From NCBI GenBank assembly GCA_905221115.1, contig CAJNBX010000011.1, positions 1 through 52,770 of the forward strand: a stretch of 52,770 nt of DNA. Reading direction: 5' to 3'. This stretch comes from a bacterium. Lineage in GTDB: Bacteria > Bacillota > Bacilli > Lactobacillales > Streptococcaceae. Position numbers and translations under genes: made by a program. A model generated the notes under the pieces. It did no database searches. It was not told the origin of the DNA and saw only the letters and a list, made by a program, of their open reading frames with translations. Positions 1 through 9,327 of the stretch are shown here, one piece after another; position 1 is the first letter of the stretch, and the number at the start of each line of letters is the position of its first letter.

Positions 1-112
1 TAATTCCACCATAAAAATCCGTTTTAGACTAATTTCCACTTTGGTCAGGTGAGTGGAAGTTACTTTGAGAAGTTACCTTGCTCCCTTTTTTACCTAGGAA
101 ACGTTTCCTTTG

Positions 113-141
113 TTTTCAAATTGCTAAAAAAGTGGTATAAT
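113..141 (+). promoter_or_regulatory. Probable promoter of the polymerase-like gene
   Basis: A perfect -10 (TATAAT, 136-141) lies 17 nt after a weak -35 (TTTTCA, 113-118), about 55 nt before the TTG start at 196. Bases 1-112 hold no gene I can support. Confidence 0.5.
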
Positions 142-195
142 AAAGGGTAGCTTACTATTATCTGAATCAGCTGATTTGGAGAGAAAGGATTCATT

Positions 196-1389
196 TTGAA
201 ATCAATAGGCTTTATTGAAAAGCTGAAAGGGTTGTCTAGTAAAGAGCTGATTTTATTGGGGATTATCCTGAGCATCTTTTTACCCTTTTATCTTTTTGTA
301 GTTGTATTCTGTTTATATATTATTAGTTTAATTTTCACAGGAGACATGAAAAGTATTCTTCAGAAAATGGGGGAGCATCCGATGCTGCTTCTTTTTCTTG
401 GCTATAGTACTGTTATATCCGTTTTTGCACAAAATTGGATGGGAGTTGTGGCTTCAGTAGGAATTTTTCTATTTACTGTTTTCTTTTTGCACTATCAGTC
501 GATTTTATCACATAAATTTTTTCGATTGATTTTGCAGCTCGTCTTGTTTGGTAGCGTCTTGTCAGCTGCTTTTGCGAGCTTAGAACATTTCCAAATTGTG
601 AAGAAATTTAACTATGCTTTTCTTTCACCCAATATGCAGGTTTGGCATCAGAATCGTGCAGAAGTGACCTTCTTTAATCCTAATTATTATGGAATTATTT
701 GTTGTTTCTGTATCATGATTGCCTTCTATCTGTTTACGACGACCAAGTTGAATTGGTTGAAAGTATTCTGTGTGATTGCAGGCTTTGTGAATCTCTTTGG
801 TTTGAACTTTACGCAAAATCGAACTGCCTTTCCTGCTATTATAGCTGGAGCCATCATTTATCTCTTTACGACCATTAAAAACTGGAAGGCTTTTTGGCTT
901 AGTATTGGGGTCTTTGCGATTGGCTTGAGTTTCCTCTTTTCCAGTGATTTAGGAGTTCGGATGGGGACTTTAGACTCTTCTATGGAAGAACGAATTTCTA
1001 TCTGGGATGCTGGGATGGCCTTATTTAAGCAAAATCCTTTCTGGGGTGAAGGGCCATTGACCTACATGCACTCGTATCCTCGGATAAATGCTCCTTATCA
1101 TGAACATGCTCACAGCCTTTATATTGATACAATTCTGAGTTACGGAATTGTGGGGACCATTTTATTAGTTTTGTCTTCTGTTGCTCCTGTTCGCTTGATG
1201 ATGGATATGAGTCAGGAGTCGGGGAAACGTCCGATTATCGGCCTTTATCTGTCTTTCCTTACAGTGGTTGCTGTACACGGAATCTTTGACTTGGCCCTCT
1301 TCTGGATTCAGTCAGGTTTTATTTTCTTATTAGTTATGTGCAGTATTCCATTGGAGCATCGAACGTTGGTATCGGACATGACGGATTAA
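196..1389 (+). CDS. O-antigen ligase/polymerase-like membrane protein
   Basis: This 397-residue protein has about ten hydrophobic segments and resembles the Wzy/WaaL (O-antigen ligase) superfamily. Those proteins join or polymerise undecaprenyl-linked glycans on the outer face of the membrane. The loop near residues 295-325 carries the family-like stretch HEHAHSLYIDTILSYG, with a conserved-type His followed by a membrane helix. The start is TTG at 196, preceded by AGAAAGGA at 7-nt spacing; no in-frame ATG has a better site. It stands alone, with its own promoter and a terminator directly downstream. The substrate cannot be read from the sequence, and no capsule genes sit beside it. Confidence 0.7.
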   Translation: MKSIGFIEKLKGLSSKELILLGIILSIFLPFYLFVVVFCLYIISLIFTGDMKSILQKMGEHPMLLLFLGYSTVISVFAQNWMGVVASVGIFLFTVFFLHYQSILSHKFFRLILQLVLFGSVLSAAFASLEHFQIVKKFNYAFLSPNMQVWHQNRAEVTFFNPNYYGIICCFCIMIAFYLFTTTKLNWLKVFCVIAGFVNLFGLNFTQNRTAFPAIIAGAIIYLFTTIKNWKAFWLSIGVFAIGLSFLFSSDLGVRMGTLDSSMEERISIWDAGMALFKQNPFWGEGPLTYMHSYPRINAPYHEHAHSLYIDTILSYGIVGTILLVLSSVAPVRLMMDMSQESGKRPIIGLYLSFLTVVAVHGIFDLALFWIQSGFIFLLVMCSIPLEHRTLVSDMTD

Positions 1390-1402
1390 GTTTTATAAGA
1401 TT

Positions 1403-1433
1403 GAAAACTTCTACCTTGGGTAGAAGTTTTTTT
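1403..1433 (+). terminator. Rho-independent terminator after the polymerase-like gene
   Basis: The stem AAAACTTCTACC / GGTAGAAGTTTT has a short loop and ends in seven T residues. It separates the polymerase-like gene from the MarR operon. Confidence 0.8.
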
Positions 1434-1447
1434 ACTGGGGAAAATTA

Positions 1448-1518
1448 TTTCTAAATCGAAATAGTTGACAGCTGGAATAATGAGTGTTACAATTATTTTA
1501 TTCGTTTCGATATCGAAA
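1448..1518 (+). promoter_or_regulatory. marR operon promoter between two operator-like palindromes
   Basis: The promoter is TTGACA (1465-1470), a 17-nt spacer and TACAAT (1488-1493). A perfect 14-bp palindrome, TTTCGATATCGAAA (1505-1518), lies just downstream. A near copy, TTTCTAAATCGAAA (1448-1461), lies just upstream. This placement is what one expects of autorepression by the MarR protein encoded next; the binding itself is inference. Confidence 0.65.
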
Positions 1519-1533
1519 TAAATTGGAGGTGTC

Positions 1534-1977
1534 ATGAAAGATAGTCATTTGGTAGCCCATCATATTCGTTTGTTGAATGGGCGGATTTTTCAAAAGTTAC
1601 TGAGCCAAGATCCTGAAGCTCTTTATCGAAGTGAACAGGGGAAGATTTTAGCAGTTTTATGGAATAGTGAAACTGGCTGCGCAACTGCGACAGATATTGC
1701 GCTTGCGACTGGGCTTGCTAATAATACTCTGACGACGATGATTAAAAAACTAGAGGAACAAAATCTTGTAACTATTAGTCCATGTGGAGAAGATAAGCGT
1801 AAGAAGTATTTGGTTTTAACAGAGTTGGGGCAGTCTCAGAAAGAAGTGGGGCATCGTGTCAGTCAGAAATTGGATACGATCTTTTACAAAGGATTTTCGG
1901 AGGAAGAAATTCGTCAGTTTGAAGCCTTTCAAGAAAGAATTTTGGCTAATCTGAAAGAGGAGGAAAATGAGGTTTAA
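1534..1977 (+). CDS. MarR-family transcriptional regulator
   Basis: This 147-residue winged-helix regulator has MarR proportions. The recognition helix region lies around residues 55-75 (ALATGLANNTLTTMIKKLE), followed by a basic wing containing GEDKRKK (about 86-92). An ATG start at 1534 follows TTGGAGG. It is the first gene of a probable operon with a broken SnoaL-like gene and the proV/proWX importer, and its promoter carries two palindromes, so it most likely controls that operon. The ligand is unknown. It has no clustered metal-binding residues, so it is not an obvious AdcR-type zinc regulator. Confidence 0.85.
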   Translation: MKDSHLVAHHIRLLNGRIFQKLLSQDPEALYRSEQGKILAVLWNSETGCATATDIALATGLANNTLTTMIKKLEEQNLVTISPCGEDKRKKYLVLTELGQSQKEVGHRVSQKLDTIFYKGFSEEEIRQFEAFQERILANLKEEENEV

Positions 1978-2002
1978 AATGGAGCAAATTAGCTGTTTAT
2001 AA

Positions 2003-2203
2003 GTAAAGGCCACTTTTGACTTTGTTTTCCAACTCTTAGGACAAGGAAACTATGTGGTTAGCGATGGTCAGACTCAGATTGATGGCTTTTCCTATGCTCG
2101 GTACGATATCTTCCGACTAGAAAACGGGAAAATTGTGGAGCATTGTAACAATAAGGAAGTCATGCCTAAGGTAGAAGACTTGACCAATCGAGGGAAGTTT
2201 TAA
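2003..2203 (+). pseudogene. Remnant of a SnoaL/NTF2-like protein
   Basis: An open frame without a start codon encodes about 65 residues ending in EVMPKVEDLTNRGKF, including YARYDIFRLENGKIVEHCNN. That is the typical C-terminal half of SnoaL-like proteins (YDIFRxxxGKIxEHW). A TAA at 2000-2002 precedes it, and there is no usable ATG with a ribosome site. It lies between marR and proV on the same strand, so an intact ancestor was probably co-transcribed. Whether the missing N-terminus was deleted here or elsewhere cannot be seen. Confidence 0.65.
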
Positions 2204-2217
2204 ATTGAGGATACAGA

Positions 2218-4459
<2,242 letters not shown>

Positions 4460-4505
4460 TTTGAAAAGCTAAACTCGACTTGGTTAAACGACTATATAGA
4501 AGAAC

Positions 4506-4536
4506 GCTCAGACAATGTTGTCTGGGCTTTTTTGGT
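4506..4536 (+). terminator. Terminator of the marR-proV-proWX operon
   Basis: The stem GCTCAGACAA / TTGTCTGGGC ends in six T residues. Downstream of it, about 4540-4617, is A/T-rich sequence in which I see no gene; the left junction of the imported block probably lies there. Confidence 0.8.
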
Positions 4537-4617
4537 GTTAGAATTAATGATTTTCATTTTTAAATGGAAAATAAGAGGAAATTTTTAGGATTTTCTAAAA
4601 TTTTACTGTAAATACAC

Positions 4618-4645
4618 TTGACTATTCATAAAATAGGTGTATAAT
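4618..4645 (+). promoter_or_regulatory. Promoter of the ECF transporter operon
   Basis: TTGACT (4618-4623), a 16-nt spacer and TATAAT (4640-4645) give a strong predicted promoter. The expected transcription start near 4652 leaves a leader of about 145 nt before the first gene. Confidence 0.75.
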
Positions 4646-4651
4646 GTGTTG

Positions 4652-4796
4652 TGAACTACTTAACAAATAAAGATTTCCAGCTCATGTCGACTAAGGATGG
4701 AAATCTTGTGTATAGACAGTTCAGTAGATATATAATAGAGCGTTGCGTCCGAAAGTCTATCCAGACACGGCTCTTTAAAAACAAAAGGAGAAGATT
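4652..4796 (+). promoter_or_regulatory. Structured 5' leader of the ECF operon, riboswitch candidate
   Basis: Several stems can form. A 9-bp hairpin pairs AGATTTCCA (4671-4679) with TGGAAATCT (4698-4706) around an 18-nt loop. It is enclosed by TGAACT (4652-4657) with AGTTCA (4718-4723). ATAGAC (4712-4717) can alternatively pair with GTCTAT (4755-4760). AGAGC (4737-4741) pairs with GCTCT (4770-4774). The ribosome site AAAGGAG follows at 4784-4790. The mutually exclusive pairings suggest ligand- or translation-dependent switching. I could not match it to TPP, FMN, cobalamin, THF, preQ1-II or T-box consensus. Confidence 0.45.
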
Positions 4797-5399
4797 ATGA
4801 AAAAAGAACCGATTCATCGTACCAGTATGTGGAAATTTAAGTTAAGTGCTGCCACCATGACTTTGATTCCCGCTGCCGTGGGGATTAACTATGTTGCCAA
4901 AGCCTTGGCGGAGGGGTTAAAGTTGCCCGTTTGGCTGGGGTCTTTGGGAACCTTTCTTTCTAGCATGTTGGCTGGGCCGGTTGCCGGTGCCATTAGTGGT
5001 TTCATCAACAACGTGATCTATGGGCTGACCTTATCGCCAATTTCAACCGTGTATGCGATTACCAGCATCGGAATTGGGATTGCTGTCGGAGTTTTGCACG
5101 CCAATGGGTGGTTCTCGTCAGCGCGACGAGTATTTGTTTCTGCTATTATTATTGCCATCGTTTCAGCTGTCATTTCAACGCCACTCAACGTCATCTTTTG
5201 GGGTGGTCAGACCGGTATCGCTTGGGGTGACTCATTGTTTGCGGTAATGGTCGCCAATCATGCACCAGTGTGGCTGGCCTCATTTACCGATGAGTTTGTC
5301 TTGGATATTTTGGATAAAGTCTGCGTGGCTTACCTGGCATTCTTCATCTATCGTCAGTTGCCGAAGCGGATGGTGCACTTCTTTAGCGATGATAAATGA
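4797..5399 (+). CDS. ECF transporter S component (substrate-binding membrane subunit)
   Basis: This 200-residue integral membrane protein has about five or six hydrophobic segments and a small-residue-rich stretch (LAGPVAGAISGFINN, about residues 60-75) typical of ECF S components. These bind a vitamin, nucleobase or similar micronutrient and dock on an EcfT/EcfA module. It leads a four-gene operon, sharing ATGA with ecfT. Because the operon encodes its own T and A subunits, it is a dedicated rather than shared transporter. The substrate is not recognisable. GC content and codon use are higher than in flanking streptococcal genes, pointing to import from a lactobacillus-like donor. Confidence 0.75.
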   Translation: MKKEPIHRTSMWKFKLSAATMTLIPAAVGINYVAKALAEGLKLPVWLGSLGTFLSSMLAGPVAGAISGFINNVIYGLTLSPISTVYAITSIGIGIAVGVLHANGWFSSARRVFVSAIIIAIVSAVISTPLNVIFWGGQTGIAWGDSLFAVMVANHAPVWLASFTDEFVLDILDKVCVAYLAFFIYRQLPKRMVHFFSDDK

Positions 5400-6190
5400 T
5401 GACTGATAAAACATTGATTTCTGAAGCGCCACGGGTCAAGCTCAAGTGGTACCAGGTGATCGATCCGATTACTAAGCTCTTGTTCATCTTGGACATGACG
5501 TTGTTGAGCTTTGCCAGTATGAATTTATTGCTTCAGACCGGATTAATTCTTGTCGCAACACTGCTATTGTTATTTTCCAAATTGAGTTCTACCACCTTTA
5601 AGGCGCTGGGATTCAGCCTGTTTCTGATTTGCACCATGCTGATCATCCAAGGGTTATTTTACAGTTGGAATCAAACTGTGCTGTTTTCTGTGCTTGGGGT
5701 GTCGTTCTACAAAGAAGGCCTGATTTACGCCACCACTCTGGGTTGTCGAGTATTGGTGATTATTTTGACCAGTGGCTTTTTTATGGTGACCACGAGTATT
5801 TCAGAAAACGCGGCCTATTTGGAACTGTCCGGATTGTCTTATAAAACCGTCTACGTTCTGATGTCGGTGTGTTATATTTTGCCGGAAATGATGCGCAATA
5901 TGCGGAAAATCCAGCAGGCACAAAAAGTTCGCGGAACCAATCCGCAAAAAACGTTGATTCAGAAATTAAAGTCAGTCCTGCCGGTTCTAATTCCATTGGT
6001 GATTAAGACCTTGGATCAATCGATGACGCGGTCGATTTCTCTCCAACTGAGAGGTTTTGATAATCTCAACCGGACTGTCAGAACTTCCCAGCGCGTGTAT
6101 CGCCTGTCGCGGACGCTACACATTGGTCTGACTGGATTGGCAATTTTATTGATTGGGTGGAAGATATGGACGAAGATAAACGGATTGTAA
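5396..6190 (+). CDS. ecfT: ECF transporter transmembrane subunit EcfT
   Basis: This 264-residue membrane protein has four or five N-terminal helices. A cytoplasmic region follows with the coupling motif area EMMRNMRKIQQAQKVRG (about residues 162-178) and a second one near SMTRSISLQLRGFD (about 202-215), which are the two Arg-containing coupling helices of CbiQ/EcfT proteins. It bridges the S component and the two ATPases. The start overlaps the S gene by 4 nt, and the end overlaps the next gene by 25 nt, so the four genes are tightly coupled. Confidence 0.8.
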   Translation: MMTDKTLISEAPRVKLKWYQVIDPITKLLFILDMTLLSFASMNLLLQTGLILVATLLLLFSKLSSTTFKALGFSLFLICTMLIIQGLFYSWNQTVLFSVLGVSFYKEGLIYATTLGCRVLVIILTSGFFMVTTSISENAAYLELSGLSYKTVYVLMSVCYILPEMMRNMRKIQQAQKVRGTNPQKTLIQKLKSVLPVLIPLVIKTLDQSMTRSISLQLRGFDNLNRTVRTSQRVYRLSRTLHIGLTGLAILLIGWKIWTKINGL

Positions 6191-7002
6191 TTGAAAATTT
6201 GACCACCCGTTATCCGGGTACTGAGCAACCACAACTGCGTCAGATTAACGCGGAGGTTCATACCGGCCAGGTGGTTGGGATTATCGGGCATAGCCACTCC
6301 GGCAAATCGACTTTGTGCCGTGTGCTGGCAGGGGTCATTCCCAAAATTGTGTCTGCTGAGATTGAGGGCGATTGGCACATGTTTGGCCAGCGAGTGTCCG
6401 ACAATTGGCCCGTTTATAATGCCATGAATGGAGTTGTACTGCAAAATCCAGCTGGCCAACTAAGCGGGTTGGCAGACACGGTTGCCGATGAAATCGCCTT
6501 TGACTTGATTAATCAGGGAATGGCTGAAGGACTGATTCAAAAACGGGTTGAAGAAGTTGCCACGCAAATGGGGTTGATTGAACAGCTGAATTTGCGTCCC
6601 GAGAGCCTTTCCGGTGGTCAGATCCAGCGGTTGGCAATTGCCACGGCGATTGTGGCTAATCCGGCTGTTTTGATTATGGATGATCCGACCAGTGAGATGG
6701 ATCCCCTTGGCCGCCGGCAATTTTTCCAATGGCTGGCCCAAGTCAAAGAGACGACTGTCTTCATTGTCACCAGTGAAATTGACGATTTGTGCGAAGTCGC
6801 CGACGTTGTGTGGGTGCTGCACGAGGGTCAAATGGTAGCCCAGGGCAGGCCGGGTGAGGTGTTTAATCATTTGGCAGCTGACTGGCAGATTCCAGCCCCG
6901 ACAATCCAGCAACTTGCTCAAAAAATGGATTGGCACTTGGCTGATGGCCGGTATCCGGTGAATTACGCTGATCTGAAGGAGGTTCGTTATGCCCACAATT
7001 GA
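6166..7002 (+). CDS. ecfA1: ECF transporter ATPase, first subunit (degenerate catalytic residues)
   Basis: This 278-residue ABC ATPase has Walker A GHSHSGKST (41-49), Q-loop Gln93 and a consensus signature LSGGQ (148-152). Two key residues depart from consensus. Walker B reads LIMDDP, giving Asp at the catalytic Glu position (173). The switch His is replaced in IVTSEID (Ser203). It should therefore pair with the second ATPase, which keeps both residues. I chose ATG 6166, which follows GGTGG at 5 nt; GTG at 6157 is an in-frame alternative. It overlaps ecfT and the next gene. Confidence 0.8.
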   Translation: MDEDKRIVIENLTTRYPGTEQPQLRQINAEVHTGQVVGIIGHSHSGKSTLCRVLAGVIPKIVSAEIEGDWHMFGQRVSDNWPVYNAMNGVVLQNPAGQLSGLADTVADEIAFDLINQGMAEGLIQKRVEEVATQMGLIEQLNLRPESLSGGQIQRLAIATAIVANPAVLIMDDPTSEMDPLGRRQFFQWLAQVKETTVFIVTSEIDDLCEVADVVWVLHEGQMVAQGRPGEVFNHLAADWQIPAPTIQQLAQKMDWHLADGRYPVNYADLKEVRYAHN

Positions 7003-7789
7003 ACTGAGCCACCTGACGTTCACTTATCCGGAACGGTCCTTTAGCTTGGATGTTGAAGACAAACACTTCACCGATCCGATGGTGGCGATTGTCGGCCAAA
7101 ATGGTGCCGGCAAATCAACGCTCTTCAAATTGTTGACGGGTTTGCTGACACCACAAACCGGTGTGATTAAGATCGATGGAGAAAATTTTAATGATCTTAA
7201 ACCAGTCGAAAAGTTACTGAAGGTTGGAATTACTTTTCAGAATCCTGACGATCAGCTTTTCAACCCGACCGTTCAACGAGAGGTGGAGTGGAATGTCGCG
7301 CAGGTCATAGATGACCACGACACGATTACGAGGCGGGCTTTAGCGGCTCTAAAAAGAGTTGGCTTGGATGATAAAACAGCTGAAAGTCCATATGACCTGT
7401 CATTGTCGGAACGCAAGCTGTTGAGCGTTGCCACAGTTTTGGCAGTGGATCCGGCGATTTATTTATTTGATGAGCCGATGATGTCGCTTGATTGGGAAAG
7501 CCGGCGCAAGTTGACCGCAATTTTCCATCAGTTGGCTGATTCGGGCCACCAAGTTGTGACCATCACCCATGACATGGATTGGGTCGCCACCGAGTTTGAG
7601 TCGGTGTATGTTATGGAACACGGGAAGTTTGGCTTTGCCGGCAGTCCACGGGAATTGTTCAGCAATCACGAACTTGTCCAGCGAGTGGGATTATTACCAC
7701 CGCGGATTATGGACATAGCGGAGTCGCTGGGCGATTCACAGACATATTTATCGGTTAATGATTATTGCCAGAAAAATCGAGATGTATAG
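6989..7789 (+). CDS. ecfA2: ECF transporter ATPase, second subunit (degenerate signature motif)
   Basis: This 266-residue ABC ATPase has Walker A GQNGAGKST (36-44), Q-loop Gln84, an intact Walker B LFDEP (Glu162) and the switch His194 in TITHD. The signature is LSLSE (137-141) instead of LSGGQ. In a heterodimer, its Walker A/B would face the first subunit's intact LSGGQ, forming one consensus ATP site, while the other site would be degenerate. The ATG at 6989 follows GGAGG and overlaps ecfA1 by 14 nt. It is the last gene of the operon, before a hairpin terminator. Confidence 0.8.
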   Translation: MPTIELSHLTFTYPERSFSLDVEDKHFTDPMVAIVGQNGAGKSTLFKLLTGLLTPQTGVIKIDGENFNDLKPVEKLLKVGITFQNPDDQLFNPTVQREVEWNVAQVIDDHDTITRRALAALKRVGLDDKTAESPYDLSLSERKLLSVATVLAVDPAIYLFDEPMMSLDWESRRKLTAIFHQLADSGHQVVTITHDMDWVATEFESVYVMEHGKFGFAGSPRELFSNHELVQRVGLLPPRIMDIAESLGDSQTYLSVNDYCQKNRDV

Positions 7790-7790
7790 A

Positions 7791-7872
7791 AAAAGTCACC
7801 TCTGCGGGTTTTCCAGGTTGAAGGATTAACTTCAGCTTCTGGCAAGAACTCACATGGGTGACTTTTGTGTTT
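7791..7872 (+). terminator. Hairpin terminator of the ECF operon
   Basis: AAAAGTCACC (7791-7800), directly after the stop codon, pairs with GGTGACTTTT (7857-7866) around a long loop. The loop can fold itself (TTGAAG with CTTCAG). A short T-rich tail follows. The long loop is unusual for a simple terminator. Confidence 0.55.
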
Positions 7873-8013
7873 AATAACGTTTCATGATTATCGGGTGCTT
7901 CCTCAGATCACTCGGTTTGATTTTACTTTGTTTCATGGTCATAATCATATACCATTTCTTTTGGATTTTTTGTTTGACTAATACAAAATAGGTCTTCATA
8001 GGTTTTCGCATTT

Positions 8014-8175
8014 TTAGCGCCCATTAGGATCATCAGTATAATTTTCTGAATTAGGAGACTGTCCCATCACTATTCGAACTTCGTCTCCCAACTTAGGCTG
8101 TTCCCATTCATCCGTGAATCCTTTAAATCGCAATTCTGGAACTTTCTTTTTAACTGAATCATCTATTTTCTCCAT
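8014..8175 (-). pseudogene. hsdS: N-terminal fragment of a type I restriction specificity subunit
   Basis: The minus strand encodes 53 residues starting MEKIDDSVKKKVPELRFKGF and containing DEWEQPKLGD and IVMGQSPNSENYTD. This is the recognisable start of the first target-recognition domain of HsdS proteins, which are normally about 400 residues. It stops early at 8014, and the frame beyond is degenerate. The ATG (8173-8175) overlaps the end of the DUF536 gene, the usual arrangement rep-DUF536-hsdS of lactic plasmids. Without hsdM or hsdR it has no restriction role by itself. Confidence 0.75.
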
Positions 8176-8639
8176 AGTCCCCACCATTTTATTGGTTTTT
8201 CTTGTTCTTCTATCCTTTTTTGATCTTTGATTTGTTCCTGCAAATTTTCCAACTTCTCTTTAAGAGCGTTCACTTCATCTTTATATTGATTGTCTAAGTG
8301 TTTGAATTCTGTTTCTTGTGAGGGCATTTTGAGGGCTTTTAAGTTATCATTTTCCGCCTTGTATTCTTCTAGCAACTTTTTATCTTGCAAGGCTAATCGT
8401 TGTTACTGGTCTAACAAATTAGTTAGTTTTTCTATTTGTTGGTCTTTGGTATTTGATTTGCTACTACTTTCTACTTTACCTAAAATTATTTTTTCTGCTT
8501 TAGAATTTATTAGATTAGACCCATTGGAACTTTTAAGCTGTAATTCTTTTGGTAATCTTTGGTAGTGATATTGAATATTTTGTTTTGTAACACTCAACTC
8601 ATCCGCCAGCTCTTTGATCGTTTTTAAGTCTTCACTCAT
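8163..8639 (-). pseudogene. Plasmid replication-accessory protein (DUF536), split by a stop codon
   Basis: The N-terminal part (8406-8639) has a MerR-like helix-turn-helix start, TIKELADELSVTKQNIQYHY. The C-terminal part (8163-8390) is a coiled coil rich in Lys and Glu, ending in WWGLWRK. Both parts are in one frame, separated only by TAA at 8403-8405. Flanking residues (LLDQ*QRLALQDKK) suggest a CAA glutamine codon mutated to TAA. These proteins follow rep genes on theta plasmids and affect copy control or partition. The 5' end overlaps the chimeric Rep ORF by 8 nt. Internal TTG re-initiation is possible but unsupported. Confidence 0.75.
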
Positions 8640-9327
8640 GGTTTAAGTCCTGCCTTTTAACCGTTGGTAGATATTGTTCAATGGCTTTTTTGAGGTAGCG
8701 TGCGATATTATGCTTAGAATATTCTTCACGTCTGCTGGAAACATAAGACAAGTGGTCTTTAACACTATTTAGCCCTCTTAATTCTTTCAGTTCGTCATAG
8801 AGGGGGTAAACATGGACTTGCAATCCTGCCATGATTTTTGTATCTTGCATTTCAAACGGACTTAGCAACATATTTTCTAGCAATAGCGTGGTGTACTTGC
8901 TTTTCATTGCTTCAATAGCTAGCTTATCTTCGGTTTCTGCTTTGCGTGCTTTATCTTCTTGATAGGCGGTATCTTCTAACTTATAGCTGTTATCGTCTGC
9001 TCGACGTTTCTTTCGTAACCAGATATCCAATGTTAAACCGTCCGCATCAATCGCTCGATAGAGATAATGCCAACGCCCCTTAATTTTGATATAGGTTTCA
9101 TCCATTTTCCACGAATAGAAGGACTGTTTATTTTTCTTTTTCCAGAGATGATAGAGGATTTTACTGTATTCTTGAACCCACCGATAAATCGTAGTGTGAC
9201 AAACATTTATTCCACGGTCATAAAGCAATTCCTGAACTTCACGATAGCTCAGATTGTAACGTAGGTAATAACCAACAGCGACAATGATGACGTCTTGTTG
9301 GAATTGTTTGCCTTTAAAATGATTCAT
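8632..9327 (-). pseudogene. Chimera: IS6-family transposase N-terminus fused to plasmid Rep_3 C-terminus
   Basis: This single 231-codon frame has two unrelated halves. Residues 1-108 (9004-9327) match the start of IS1216/ISS1-like IS6 transposases, with MNHFKGKQFQQDVII, an HTH region near CHTTIYRWVQEYSK and the first catalytic Asp in KMDETYIK. After LRKKR the sequence changes abruptly to the C-terminal winged-helix part of RepB/Rep_3 initiators (YSKHNIARYLKKAIEQYLPTVK). The second and third DDE residues and the Rep N-terminus are missing, so neither activity is expected. The join falls near 9001-9006. The frame is preserved exactly, and the downstream DUF536 overlap is the ancestral rep-orf2 junction. 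Confidence 0.8.

Noticed and set aside
90..275. 61-codon minus-strand frame at the left end
   Set aside because: It is antisense to the promoter and start of the polymerase-like gene and has no ribosome site or recognisable domain.
4640..4796. T-box or known vitamin riboswitch before the ECF S gene
   Set aside because: There is no GGTGGNACCGCG motif and none of the TPP, FMN, cobalamin, THF or preQ1-II core sequences I could check by eye.
5781..7099. Several minus-strand frames of 70-187 codons under the ECF genes
   Set aside because: They are shadows of GC-richer coding sequence; the plus-strand frames carry full ABC and EcfT motifs.
8290..8565. Plus-strand 91-codon frame
   Set aside because: It is antisense to the DUF536 gene, whose minus-strand coding sequence is clear on both sides of a single stop.
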